This document shows, piece by piece, positions 1 through 8,525 of a stretch of 64,000 bases of DNA (the stretch's first letter is position 1; each line of letters opens with the position of its first letter). This DNA comes from Firmicutes bacterium OM04-13BH (GTDB taxonomy: Bacteria; Bacillota; Clostridia; Lachnospirales; Lachnospiraceae). The stretch covers positions 248,001-312,000 of the forward strand of contig QULP01000002.1 of NCBI GenBank assembly GCA_003481745.1. Direction: 5' to 3'. Made by a program: the position numbers and the translations under genes. The notes below the pieces were generated by a model. It did not search any database. It was not told where the DNA came from and saw nothing but the letters and a program-made list of their open reading frames with translations.

Positions 1-649
1 TTTCTCCAAGATTTTTCCGACTAACTGCTTCATAGCAGATTTTCCTGTCCCTGCATCCAAACCAGCAACATTCATTACAGAGAAATTCTACTTTATCTTT
101 TTGTTCTTCTGAAAGTGTTTTCCATTTATCCAATGCTTTATTTAAACGAAAGTCCGGCACAACATAGCCAAACTCTTCACGATTAATTTCTTTTCTTAAC
201 TCTTCAAATTCAGTTAAAACTTTCGTAGTAGAAGAAACAAAATACAGATTTGGGTAATTTACTTTCAAGTAGTCTAATAACAAATCTGAATGGATAATTA
301 TGCCATTTTGTTTTTCTTTTCCCTTATTAAACAATGCACACAGCGCATTACATCTTTTATCCGAAAGATGTTCTTCTTTTAATAAAGAATTACTAAAAGT
401 CAACCGTGCTGAAATTCCATATTCCTGCATAAGTTCTAAAACTTCCTGTGGTCTGCTGTCTCCACATTCCACACGACCGCCACCCCAGAGGCAGTCCCAC
501 GGCGCTCCATAAATGGAACCAATTTCACACCAGTCATAAAAATATTCTCTATGTTTCCGAAACAGGGGTAAAAACAAGCGATAAAGTTCATAGAATTCAA
601 ACAAACCCGGAAGATGATAATAGGCTTTTCTTTTTTTTAATTGTGTCAT
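1..649 (-). CDS. Hypothetical cysteine-containing protein (3' end outside window)
   Basis: An open frame runs from an ATG at 649 to the window edge, giving about 216 residues without a stop. I do not recognise the family with certainty. Seen: a soluble protein with no signal peptide or membrane segment. A cysteine cluster near residues 190-206 (CNECCWFGC, then RDRKIC) could bind a metal or Fe-S centre. The alternating hydrophobic strands recall TIM-barrel proteins such as peptidase U32 relatives, but that is only inference. Its ATG overlaps the stop of the YibF-like gene by 4 bases (ATGA), so it is translationally coupled and the last visible gene of the Fur-led unit. Confidence 0.6.
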   Translation of the reverse strand, partial: MTQLKKRKAYYHLPGLFEFYELYRLFLPLFRKHREYFYDWCEIGSIYGAPWDCLWGGGRVECGDSRPQEVLELMQEYGISARLTFSNSLLKEEHLSDKRCNALCALFNKGKEKQNGIIIHSDLLLDYLKVNYPNLYFVSSTTKVLTEFEELRKEINREEFGYVVPDFRLNKALDKWKTLSEEQKDKVEFLCNECCWFGCRDRKICYEAVSRKNLGE

Positions 650-1422
650 ATCTCATTTTCACCTTTTTCTATATTTTTTATTTTACTCATTTTAGCTAAT
701 AGTACTGTTGAAATCGGCATTACCAAAACGCAGGCAATCGCTCCTAGAAGCATTGATGCACAGCTTTGAAATAAAATTTTAGAGTTAAGCAAAAATTCTA
801 AGGAGTCATTTCTCATTTTTAAATAAGAAAGCAATAACAGAGATTCTCCAAAATATGCAAACAATAATGTATTAATAGTTGTTCCAATTACATCTTTTCC
901 TACTCGTATTCCACTTTCAATTAATTCTTTATTTGTCATATCCGGTTTGTGACTTTTCACTTCATATAAGGAAGCCGTAACTGTAAAAGCCATATCTATC
1001 ACTGCACCTAATGTACTAAGCAAAATTACAGCCACTTGAACTTTTTGCATACTAATATCTAAGTTCATATCGTAGAAAAGAACCTCTTCGCCTGCCGATT
1101 GAATTTCATTTAAGCCTCCAGCCCTACTTCCCCATATTACTCCTTGAACTACAAATACTAAAACAGACATCGTAATTAATACTGCAATAAAAGCACTCCA
1201 TGTTTTTATATTCGACCCATTTTGATAAAACAGTGTAATGTAAGACACTATAGCCCCTATTAAGATTATTAATAAAAAAACAGGTACCCCCTCTGCCATA
1301 AGCCAGATTCCCATACTCAAGAAAAATAAATTTCCACACAGAGCAACTAAAGACATTCCACCTCTGTCTCCGCCAATAATAAGAATAGAAATCAATAAAA
1401 TCAATCCCAATACACCTAACAT
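646..1422 (-). CDS. YibE/F family membrane protein (second copy)
   Basis: A polytopic membrane protein of about 258 residues with roughly seven hydrophobic segments, belonging to the YibE/F-like family, whose function is unknown. The frame could start at 1509, but the ATG at 1422 follows an AAAGGAAAG ribosome binding site and starts right at the first membrane segment (MLGVLGLIL). It shares with its upstream neighbour the motif LGAV(M/I)D in a membrane segment and the downstream G-x-D-(I/V)-(M/I)-GT-x2-N stretch, so the two look like diverged paralogues forming a complex. The start lies inside the 3' end of that neighbour. Clustering with a Fur-type regulator suggests a role in metal transport, which is inference. 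Confidence 0.8.
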   Translation of the reverse strand: MLGVLGLILLISILIIGGDRGGMSLVALCGNLFFLSMGIWLMAEGVPVFLLIILIGAIVSYITLFYQNGSNIKTWSAFIAVLITMSVLVFVVQGVIWGSRAGGLNEIQSAGEEVLFYDMNLDISMQKVQVAVILLSTLGAVIDMAFTVTASLYEVKSHKPDMTNKELIESGIRVGKDVIGTTINTLLFAYFGESLLLLSYLKMRNDSLEFLLNSKILFQSCASMLLGAIACVLVMPISTVLLAKMSKIKNIEKGENEI

Positions 1423-2528
1423 ATTCTTTTCTTTCCTTTTACAGATATCTTTATTATAATCGAAGTAATAACAATAGAGACAGGTATCGCCCATACAATT
1501 CCTATACATTCAATGAGAAAACGGCATATTTCACATGGGATGTTTAATTTTATAATTGTAATAAGGCGGACATCATTGTTCATTTGAATTAAGCACATTG
1601 GAATTAATTCACAGACAAACACGCACATTAACACATTTAACATAGTTCCCATAATATCATAACCAATTTCTCTTCCTGATTGAAAAAGCTGTCCAAATGT
1701 TACATTTGATTTTTTCTCAATGATCTCACTTAATGCTGCGGATATTGCAACAGCCACATCCATAACTGCTCCCAATCCAGAAAGGATAATTTCTGCGTGA
1801 AAGATTTCCTCTGTATTCTCTATATTTCTCAGACCTAAATATTCCATGGTCGAATAATCTAAATCACTCCTGCGAACAACTACATCAAATATTATCATAA
1901 TCATTGCAATTACACAAAGGGTTGAAAGCAATGCCGCCCATGTTTTTCTATGTATCCCATTTAATCCGATTAATGTAACTACTGCAAATAAAATTACGAT
2001 TTCATTACAAATTTTTAATATATTTGAAGTATCTCCTAATATCCAAAATCCAACTATGAATACTATGATGTTTATAGTTACTGTTATAAACGTAAATATT
2101 CCTTGTCTGCCTGCTGTTAAAATCAACATTATAATTAATATTCCAAGCAAGCTTACGATTATTGTATCCCGTTTTAACCCACGTACACCTGTTCCTATGT
2201 CATCTACAGAACCATTTAATAATACTTTATCCCCTTTATGATAAGGTTGCCTCAACATTCCAGTATCTGTATATTCATTAGAAAAATGAACTTCTTTTCC
2301 TTTATTCTTTCCATTCAATATAATTCCCTGAATTTTCTGTTTATATCTTGTCTCTTCTGTTCCTCTTGTACTTCTCACCTGACCTGATATGCTTGTTTCC
2401 ACCTTTGTTAACTTTGCGATTGGAGTATGATATAGCCATGCATCATTCATTACAAATAGAATGCTCAATAAGTAGAAAATTCCAATAATCCAATATTTTT
2501 TTTCAACCAACTTAATACCAACAAACAT
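1416..2528 (-). CDS. YibE/F family membrane protein (first copy)
   Basis: About 370 residues: an N-terminal membrane anchor, an extracytoplasmic domain of about 100 residues (roughly 25-120, containing SGQVRSTRGTEETRY and a KGDKVLLNG strand) and then about seven membrane helices. This is the usual YibE/F-like layout. The ATG at 2528 is preferred over the in-frame start at 2570 because it follows GAGGG at good spacing and leads straight into the first helix. Its stop overlaps the next YibE/F gene. The function of the family is not established; the operon with a Fur regulator points to a metal-related transporter. Confidence 0.82.
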   Translation of the reverse strand: MFVGIKLVEKKYWIIGIFYLLSILFVMNDAWLYHTPIAKLTKVETSISGQVRSTRGTEETRYKQKIQGIILNGKNKGKEVHFSNEYTDTGMLRQPYHKGDKVLLNGSVDDIGTGVRGLKRDTIIVSLLGILIIMLILTAGRQGIFTFITVTINIIVFIVGFWILGDTSNILKICNEIVILFAVVTLIGLNGIHRKTWAALLSTLCVIAMIMIIFDVVVRRSDLDYSTMEYLGLRNIENTEEIFHAEIILSGLGAVMDVAVAISAALSEIIEKKSNVTFGQLFQSGREIGYDIMGTMLNVLMCVFVCELIPMCLIQMNNDVRLITIIKLNIPCEICRFLIECIGIVWAIPVSIVITSIIIKISVKGKKRIC

Positions 2529-2530
2529 TT

Positions 2531-2758
2531 TTATTCTTTTACCCTCATGTCTACATTTGCAAGTCTGCAAAATGTCGTATCATAATCCTTTTCTTTATAA
2601 GTTTCAAATGTTCCCTGAACTTCAATTTCTGTATCTTCTGCCGGATATTCATCTGGGTATTTATGCGAGCCATCTCCCCAGACAAACTCTAATCCTTGCG
2701 CACAACATGCCATCGCATCTTTTATAATGCAATAGTGATAGCATGTTCCTGCCGAATA
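2531..2758 (-). pseudogene. C-terminal remnant of a putative lipoprotein
   Basis: This in-frame stretch begins immediately after the TAG stop of the Fur-family gene and encodes about 75 residues ending at 2531. It has no ribosome binding site, start region or signal peptide of its own. The visible sequence (ACCAQGLEFVWGD, then YPAEDTEIEVQGTF) looks like the C-terminal OB-like part of small exported proteins that, from memory, accompany YibE/F and metal transport genes in clostridia. The natural reading is that a deletion removed the N-terminal part and joined the rest to the Fur gene. An internal ATG at 2713 could in principle give a 60-residue product. Confidence 0.6.
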
Positions 2759-3181
2759 CTATTCTTTATTATTTCTACACTCATTACAAATTCCATAGAA
2801 AACAGTACGCAATGAGTCCATTTCAAAACTATGATGTTCCATCATATGTTTTTTTAAGCTTTCAACCTCATCACAATGTAAATGAATCAATTTCCCACAT
2901 TTTTCGCATTTACAATGATAAGAACATTCTTTTTCTACTGTTTGACAATTTCCTGTATACTCAAAACATGCACTGCTGGTTCCGTCTACAACATACTTTG
3001 CGACCACTCCCTCTTTTACCATTTTTTCCAAATGACGATATACCGTTGTCGTTCCAACCGATATTCCTTTTTCCTTAAAATAGTCACAAATCTCATTTAC
3101 AGTAACATGTTTTCCTTGTACAGATTCTAAAAATGTAAGTAACTCAGCCATTTGTTTTGTTTTATATGGTGCTTTTGACAT
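2759..3181 (-). CDS. Fur-family metalloregulator (Zur/Fur-like)
   Basis: A 140-residue transcription repressor of the Fur superfamily. An N-terminal winged helix (residues about 10-70, with SVGTTTVYRHLEKMVKEG as recognition region) is followed by a dimerisation domain with two CxxC pairs of the structural zinc site (CEKC near residue 92 and CNEC near 132). It also has the metal-sensing histidine/acid stretch HLHCDEVE and HH near 115. The start at 3181 has GGAGGGAAAG and a strong promoter upstream. The gene leads a unit with two YibE/F proteins, so zinc- or iron-dependent control of them is likely. Which metal it senses cannot be decided from sequence. Confidence 0.88.
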   Translation of the reverse strand: MSKAPYKTKQMAELLTFLESVQGKHVTVNEICDYFKEKGISVGTTTVYRHLEKMVKEGVVAKYVVDGTSSACFEYTGNCQTVEKECSYHCKCEKCGKLIHLHCDEVESLKKHMMEHHSFEMDSLRTVFYGICNECRNNKE

Positions 3182-3208
3182 TTTAACTTTCCCTCCAATT
3201 TGGAAATC

Positions 3209-3258
3209 ATTTTATCACAAAAACTTCTTTTGTCAACATAATTTGAAAACAACTTTCA
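3209..3258 (-). promoter_or_regulatory. Sigma-A promoter of the Fur-led unit
   Basis: On the minus strand TTGACA (3236-3231) is followed after 16 bases by TAAAAT (3214-3209). Just upstream, the inverted repeat TGAAA-N5-TTTCA (3244-3258) may be an operator, but it does not match a consensus Fur or Zur box. Confidence 0.65.
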
Positions 3259-3315
3259 TTTTATCTAAATTCTATTTTTCTTCTATTCTAACTGCTTCAT
3301 TTTTTCATGTCAAAC

Positions 3316-3344
3316 TTGATTTTATTTCACCTATGTACTATCAT
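3316..3344 (+). promoter_or_regulatory. Promoter of the MATE-ABC exporter pair
   Basis: TTGATT (3316-3321), a 17-base spacer and TATCAT (3339-3344) lie about 50 bases upstream of the MATE start. They are back to back with the Fur-unit promoter. Confidence 0.55.
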
Positions 3345-3393
3345 TAAAAAGCACAAGCACCAGAAAACATCAAAAAAGGAGACTCTTATTTTT

Positions 3394-4755
3394 ATGCAAA
3401 CAAATAAAGATTTTCTAGGCACCGAGCCAATCGGAAGGCTCCTTCTTAAACTGTCTGTTCCAACGGTAATCGCCCAGCTGATTAACATGCTTTACAACAT
3501 TGTAGACCGAATTTACATCGGTCATATTCCCAAGAGCGGAAGTCTGGCACTTACAGGAGTCGGTGTCTGTATGCCGGTTATTATGATTGTATCTGCATTT
3601 GCGGCACTGGTCAGCTCCGGCGGCGCACCACGCGCTTCTATTTTTATGGGAAAACAGGAACATGACTCTGCCGAAAAGACTTTAAGTAACTGTTTTATAC
3701 TTCAGATTATCATTTCTATTATTTTAACGATTATTTTACTTCGCTGGGGCAAGAATCTGTTGCTGGCTTTTGGTGCCAGTGAAAATACCATCCAATATGC
3801 AGTCGACTATCTGCATATCTATGCTTTCGGTACACTTTTTGTCCAGTTGACGCTCGGAATGAATGCATTTATTACGGCACAGGGATTTACTTCTGTTTCT
3901 ATGATTTCTGTCCTGATTGGTGCGATCTGCAACATTACTTTAGACCCGGTTTTTATTTTTGCTTTTCATATGGGTGTAAAAGGTGCTGCACTTGCAACCG
4001 TTCTTTCACAGGCTGTTTCTACTATCTGGGTCGTACTCTTTCTTTGCGGTAAAAAAACACAGATTCACATTCGAAAGGACTATCTGCCTTTAAAAGCAAC
4101 TATTATTCTTCCCTGTATTGCACTTGGACTCGCTGCTTTTATCATGCAGGCAAGTGAAAGTATTGTAGCAGTTTGCTTTAATTCTTCACTTCTCCGCTAC
4201 GGTGGGGATATTGCAGTTGGAGCTATGACCATTTTAACCAGTGTTATGCAGTTTGCCATGCTTCCTTTACAGGGAATTGCACAAGGTGCACAGCCAATTT
4301 CCAGCTATAATTACGGTGCTAAAAATGCAGAACGCGTAAAGAAGACATTTCGTATTCTTTTAACGACCTGCCTGACGTATTCCATCGCACTCTGGATGTC
4401 CGTACAACTGATTCCAAAAGTATTTGTAGGTATTTTCACCTCCGACGCAGACCTTGTCAACTTTACTGCGCCTATGCTGAAAATTTATCTTGGCGGTCTG
4501 TTTTTATTTGGAATTCAGATTGCCTGCCAGATGACTTTTACTTCTCTTGGTAAAGCTGTAAATTCTATTATCGTTGCGGTTGTTCGAAAATTTGTATTAC
4601 TAATTCCGCTGATTTACCTGATTCCGCACCTTGTATCCAATCCAGTTATCGGTGTTTATATGGCAGAACCGATCGCAGATATCATTGCGGTACTCTTTAC
4701 TTCTGCGCTGTTTTCTTTTCAGTTTAAAAAAACAATTGCAGAAATTCAAAACTGA
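3394..4755 (+). CDS. MATE family efflux transporter
   Basis: A 453-residue inner-membrane antiporter of the multidrug and toxin extrusion family, which exports cationic drugs or metabolites using a Na+ or H+ gradient. About twelve hydrophobic segments are visible in two homologous halves. N-terminal EPIGRLLLKLSVPTVIAQL and the GxAAxATV-type segment in the middle (GVKGAALATVLSQ) are typical of the DinF/NorM-like branch. The start at 3394 was chosen over 3307 because AAAGGAG precedes it and family length fits. It lies 22 bases upstream of an ABC exporter and is probably cotranscribed with it. Confidence 0.9.
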   Translation: MQTNKDFLGTEPIGRLLLKLSVPTVIAQLINMLYNIVDRIYIGHIPKSGSLALTGVGVCMPVIMIVSAFAALVSSGGAPRASIFMGKQEHDSAEKTLSNCFILQIIISIILTIILLRWGKNLLLAFGASENTIQYAVDYLHIYAFGTLFVQLTLGMNAFITAQGFTSVSMISVLIGAICNITLDPVFIFAFHMGVKGAALATVLSQAVSTIWVVLFLCGKKTQIHIRKDYLPLKATIILPCIALGLAAFIMQASESIVAVCFNSSLLRYGGDIAVGAMTILTSVMQFAMLPLQGIAQGAQPISSYNYGAKNAERVKKTFRILLTTCLTYSIALWMSVQLIPKVFVGIFTSDADLVNFTAPMLKIYLGGLFLFGIQIACQMTFTSLGKAVNSIIVAVVRKFVLLIPLIYLIPHLVSNPVIGVYMAEPIADIIAVLFTSALFSFQFKKTIAEIQN

Positions 4756-4777
4756 ATTTTAATGAAAGGAACTTACC

Positions 4778-6505
4778 ATGAATACACTAAAGAAATTCAT
4801 TCACTACTATGGTCCGTATAAAACAGTCTTTTTTATTGACCTTCTCTGTGCAACTATCATTAGTCTTGTGGATCTCTCTTATCCACAGATTCTTCGGACT
4901 GCAACAAAAACACTCTTCACGCAGGATAAAAGCATCATTCTTCATGCCCTTCCATGGCTTGGCATCGGATTACTTTTAATGTACATAATTCAAAGTTTTT
5001 GCAAATATTATGTCAGCTATCAGGGACACATGATGGGAGCTAACATGGAACGGGATATGCGTCAACAACTCTTTGACCATTACGAAGAATTATCTTTTTC
5101 TTATTACAGTCAAAATAATTCCGGTCAGATGATGAGTAAACTGGTCAGTGACCTGTTCGACATCTCTGAATTTGCACACCATGGACCTGAAAATCTTTTT
5201 ATTTCACTAGTCAAAATTATCGGAGCTTTTATTTTTCTCTTTTTTATTAATAAAAAACTTGCTCTGCCTTTGATTCTGCTTGTAATTGTGATGTTTCTCT
5301 TCTCTTTTCATCAGAATCATAAAATGCAGCAAACCTTTATGGAAAACAGAAGAAAAATCGGTGATGTGAATGCAAGCCTGCAGGATACTTTATCCGGAAT
5401 CCGAGTGGTACAGTCTTTCACAAATGAAGAGATTGAAAAAGAAAAATTCAGAAAAAGCAATCACGCCTTTCTTGTTTCCAAAGACAATAACTACAAGTGC
5501 ATGGGGGAATTTATGAGTTCCAATCTGTTCTTCCAGGGCATGATGTACCTTATCACCTTAATCTATGGAGGTTATCTGATTGCCAATCATGAAATGTCTC
5601 CTGCTGACCTTGCCATGTATGCCCTGTATATCGGAATTTTCATCAGTCCAATCCAGATCTTGGTAGAATTGATGGAAATGATGCAAAAAGGATTCTCTGG
5701 TTTCCGCCGTTTTCTTGACGTCATGGAAACTGTTCCGGAAATTCAGGATAAACCAGACGCAGTAGAACTTACAAATGTAAAGGGACATGTCTGCTATAAA
5801 GATGTGACGTTCCACTATAACGATGATGAAGCAACCGTACTTTCTCATGTGTCTATTGATATCCCTGCCGGAAAATCTGTCGCACTGGTCGGTCCCTCTG
5901 GCGCAGGAAAAACAACTATCTGTTCTCTGCTTCCCCGTTTTTATGATGTAACAGGTGGTCAAATCACAGTTGATGGACAAGATGTCCGCTCTCTTACCTT
6001 AAAGAGTCTGCGAAGTCAGATTGGTGTTGTTCAGCAGGATGTTTATCTGTTCTCCGGAACCATTCGTGAAAATATTGCTTATGGAAAACCAGATGCATCA
6101 GAAGAAGAAATCATTACGGCTGCAAAATGCGCCAATATTCATGAATTTATCATGGAACTGCCAGAACAGTATGATACCTTTGTCGGCGAACGTGGTGCAA
6201 GGCTTTCCGGTGGTCAGAAACAGCGCATCTCTATTGCACGTGTATTCTTAAAGAATCCTCCAATTCTGATTCTTGATGAGGCTACGAGTGCTTTGGATAA
6301 TGAAAGTGAACGCTGGATTCAGCGCAGTCTCGAAGAACTCTCGAAAGATCGCACGACCATTACTATTGCCCACCGCTTGTCTACTATCAAAAATGCAGAC
6401 GAAATTATTGTTCTCACAGAAAATGGAATTGCAGAACGTGGAACACATGAAAGTCTGCTTAAGAATAACGGAATTTATGCTGGTTATTACAATCTTTCTA
6501 ACTAA
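4778..6505 (+). CDS. ABC exporter, fused permease and ATPase
   Basis: A 575-residue half-transporter: six membrane helices in residues about 15-300, then a nucleotide-binding domain with Walker A GPSGAGKTT, Q-loop, signature LSGGQKQR, Walker B ILILDEAT and the H-loop AHRLST. This layout is that of MdlB/LmrA-type lipid or multidrug exporters, which act as dimers. No second half-transporter is adjacent, so it probably works as a homodimer. It follows the MATE gene in the same direction with GAAAGGAAC before the ATG, and a clear terminator follows the stop. The substrate is unknown. Confidence 0.92.
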   Translation: MNTLKKFIHYYGPYKTVFFIDLLCATIISLVDLSYPQILRTATKTLFTQDKSIILHALPWLGIGLLLMYIIQSFCKYYVSYQGHMMGANMERDMRQQLFDHYEELSFSYYSQNNSGQMMSKLVSDLFDISEFAHHGPENLFISLVKIIGAFIFLFFINKKLALPLILLVIVMFLFSFHQNHKMQQTFMENRRKIGDVNASLQDTLSGIRVVQSFTNEEIEKEKFRKSNHAFLVSKDNNYKCMGEFMSSNLFFQGMMYLITLIYGGYLIANHEMSPADLAMYALYIGIFISPIQILVELMEMMQKGFSGFRRFLDVMETVPEIQDKPDAVELTNVKGHVCYKDVTFHYNDDEATVLSHVSIDIPAGKSVALVGPSGAGKTTICSLLPRFYDVTGGQITVDGQDVRSLTLKSLRSQIGVVQQDVYLFSGTIRENIAYGKPDASEEEIITAAKCANIHEFIMELPEQYDTFVGERGARLSGGQKQRISIARVFLKNPPILILDEATSALDNESERWIQRSLEELSKDRTTITIAHRLSTIKNADEIIVLTENGIAERGTHESLLKNNGIYAGYYNLSN

Positions 6506-6540
6506 TCAAAATTATATCAGATTTCCGGCTATATTCAAAA

Positions 6541-6588
6541 AATCCGAGAGCCATTCTATCACTTTAGCTCTCGGATTTTATTTTTTCT
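6541..6588 (+). terminator. Rho-independent terminator after the ABC exporter
   Basis: The arms AATCCGAGAGC (6541-6551) and GCTCTCGGATT (6567-6577) form a perfect 11-bp stem followed by TTATTTTTT. Confidence 0.9.
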
Positions 6589-6601
6589 CTCTATAATAGT
6601 C

Positions 6602-6640
6602 AAGCGGATATTCGCAATTGAAGCAGGGGACTTACTTGAT
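6602..6640. repeat. Degenerate REP-like repeat (copy 1)
   Basis: The first 17 bases, from AAGCGGAT to GCAAT, match the left half of the REP-like hairpins at 19392 and 53624. The right half has decayed, with only a GACTTACTTGA-like trace of the conserved tail. It sits between two convergent genes. Confidence 0.5.
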
Positions 6641-6644
6641 TTGG

Positions 6645-7703
6645 TTAAACTACCGCATTTCTTTTTTCTGAAAAAGCTACGGTCAACTTGTCAATCACTT
6701 TATTACAAAGCACTGTATAAAGTGCGCCAAATACATTTGCTCCAATACGAAGTGCTACTGCCATTGGCATACCAAATAAACCTGATGCAATTGACAATGC
6801 TCCAAATGTATTAAATACGGTCTGCCATGCATATCCTGCCGAATATCCTACTCCGATTCCGCCAATCATGCCAATATAGGGATACATAGATTCTGGAAGA
6901 ATCAGATACAGCACAATAAAAAATACGCACCCAACGATATTAAACTGCCATCTTTTTCCTGATCTGGCAACACAGTCTTCTGTAAAAGGAAGGCATACAG
7001 ACATGCAGGCAATCCCTGCCCACATTGCTCTTGGCAATCCTAAAAGATTCATACCCAGCATTGCAGTAGAAACAATCAAAGTCAGCTTCAGATACCATCT
7101 GCCTCTTGCTGACTGTAAGTCAAATTCTCGAAAAAGATCCAGAAACGTTCTTCGATACGGACGATTCTTCTGGTTTTTATAAAAGATAACCATACAAAGA
7201 ATCATTCCCACTGCAAGTCCCTCTACTCTTTTTATGTATTCTGCTCCTGTCACATCATATCCAAGCAACAGCAGATATCCTAATACAAAAGTAGAATGAT
7301 TGTACATAATTACATTGTGGCAACCTAAAATCATCAGAAGAAGAATTGCAATTACATTTACTAAAAAAGCCGGCAATGGAGACAACATATTGGCAATCCT
7401 TGGTGCTACCATCAAAAGCCCAAAAATTCCTGCGATTGAAAACAGCCCATGTGTCGTTTTAATCCCAAAATCTGCTTGTCGAAGAACAAGAACCGCCAAC
7501 AATACCGTAACACCTACGACACTGTTTTCACTCCCAATTAGTTTACTGTACAAAGATACCACTGCAACACAAAATGCCATAACCAGATAAACTTTAAAAT
7601 TATAAATCAGAATATGCCTGCGTCTCTCTTTTGGATCTTTCGTGTTTTTGATTAATTGTTTTGAGCCTGTTGAACTTAACTGAAGCTCTTGATAAAATGT
7701 CAT
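6645..7703 (-). CDS. FUSC-like polytopic membrane protein
   Basis: About 352 residues with a short cytoplasmic N-terminus and about ten hydrophobic segments arranged as two similar halves. The segments pair as FGIKTTHGLFSIAGIFGLL with the later GIGVGYSAGYAWQTVFNTFG, and each half resembles FUSC/aromatic acid exporter domains. Such proteins are thought to export small aromatic or other organic acids; the substrate here is unknown. The start at 7703 follows AAAAGGAGCG; the frame is open to 7748 but that part overlaps the promoter. It appears to be monocistronic and convergent with the ABC exporter. Confidence 0.65.
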   Translation of the reverse strand: MTFYQELQLSSTGSKQLIKNTKDPKERRRHILIYNFKVYLVMAFCVAVVSLYSKLIGSENSVVGVTVLLAVLVLRQADFGIKTTHGLFSIAGIFGLLMVAPRIANMLSPLPAFLVNVIAILLLMILGCHNVIMYNHSTFVLGYLLLLGYDVTGAEYIKRVEGLAVGMILCMVIFYKNQKNRPYRRTFLDLFREFDLQSARGRWYLKLTLIVSTAMLGMNLLGLPRAMWAGIACMSVCLPFTEDCVARSGKRWQFNIVGCVFFIVLYLILPESMYPYIGMIGGIGVGYSAGYAWQTVFNTFGALSIASGLFGMPMAVALRIGANVFGALYTVLCNKVIDKLTVAFSEKRNAVV

Positions 7704-7736
7704 AATTTTCGCTCCTTTTTTCTCAAAGTGTAGAGA

Positions 7737-7765
7737 ACTATACCGCAAATACGACCTGTTGTCAA
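7737..7765 (-). promoter_or_regulatory. Sigma-A promoter of the FUSC-like gene
   Basis: TTGACA (7765-7760), a 17-base spacer and TATAGT (7742-7737) give a near-consensus promoter reading to the minus strand. Confidence 0.8.
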
Positions 7766-7818
7766 GAACAAATTAAACCCAAATCATGCTCTTTTCACCA
7801 CTGTGAACTACTCGGCAA

Positions 7819-7942
7819 CTAAGTTACCAGAGTATCTGAAATCTGACGGGATACCGCATTTCTCTCGGAATCATAACAGGTCATCAGACTATGAAGTCCC
7901 GGATCAATCGATAAAATATTTACTGATTTCTTGTATCTTACC
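7819..7942 (-). pseudogene. Possible TnpB (IS200/IS605) remnant
   Basis: In a frame different from the broken CooC gene, about 38 residues read EVRYKKSVNILSIDPGLHS followed by LMTCYDSERN. This recalls the first RuvC strand of IS605-type TnpB proteins, where an aspartate lies in a (I/L)D-x-G context. It ends at a TAG at 7819. No start, no TnpA and no element ends are visible, so this is a weak call based only on motif resemblance. Confidence 0.3.
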
Positions 7943-7945
7943 TCT

Positions 7946-8292
7946 CTATCTTCCTTTCATGTATAAACCTGCTTTCAACGCCAAAACCAGAAGTCGAACA
8001 CCATTATTTTCTTTTCCGTAAATTTCAGGAATATCATCCACTTTTGGATTGATTTTATAAAAAGTATTACTTTTATCTGCACCTGTTCTCTCCTCAATCA
8101 ACCTTCTCATTTTACTGATAGGCGTAATACTCTCCAATTCTTCCTCTGAAAAACCCAGTGCAAGTCCAAGATTTGCGTCTGGATCCACATCTACAGCAAA
8201 TACTTTTTCCCTTCTTCTGCATACAGACGTGCTAATACTGCAGATATCGTAGTTTTCCCTACTCCGCCTTTTCCAGTTACAGCAATTTTCAT
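7946..8292 (-). pseudogene. Broken CooC-like P-loop ATPase
   Basis: A good GGAGG site and ATG (8292) start a frame reading MKIAVTGKGGVGKTT (deviant Walker A). A missing base in the A-run after residue 28 brings a TAG at codon 34. Shifting one base restores the family sequence (VDPDANLGLALGF, then the TGADKSNTFYKINP region) until residue about 107. There it changes abruptly into an unrelated tail ending at 7946. CooC proteins load nickel into CO dehydrogenase and are about 250 residues long, so half of this gene is gone. It is the last member of the maturation cluster, 22 bases after the zinc ribbon gene. Confidence 0.85.
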
Positions 8293-8314
8293 CTGTTACC
8301 TCCTTAAATGCTTC

Positions 8315-8509
8315 TTACTCCACTTCCTCCAGTTCTGTTCCTTCTGAAAGAATATATCCACAGTTATCACATACTCCGTCCTCTGCAAGTATCCCGTCTT
8401 TCACAAAGGCTTCAATGCCTCCCGGTTCATGACAGCGTGGACAATCTAATTCCTGTATCTTTTTCTGATTTCTTACATCCTGACAATTGGCAAATTCAAT
8501 TTTACCCAT
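8315..8509 (-). CDS. Small zinc ribbon protein
   Basis: A 64-residue protein with two CxxC pairs, CPRC (residues 23-26) and CDNC (47-50), spaced as in a rubredoxin-like or zinc ribbon knuckle, and an acidic tail. The ATG at 8509 has GGAGG eight bases upstream and lies 16 bases after the VWA gene stop, so the two are in one unit. I know no assigned function. Its place between a VWA protein and a CooC-like gene suggests an accessory metal- or substrate-binding role in the same pathway. Confidence 0.7.
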   Translation of the reverse strand: MGKIEFANCQDVRNQKKIQELDCPRCHEPGGIEAFVKDGILAEDGVCDNCGYILSEGTELEEVE

Positions 8510-8525
8510 AGTGATTCCTCCATTT

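Noticed and set aside
2756..2761. Stop-codon readthrough joining Fur to the following peptide
   Set aside because: The TAG is at the normal end of a Fur protein, and the following part lacks any readthrough signal; a deletion junction explains it.
8186..8200. Programmed frameshift in the broken CooC-like gene
   Set aside because: The gene also lost its second half, so no frame change would give a complete protein.
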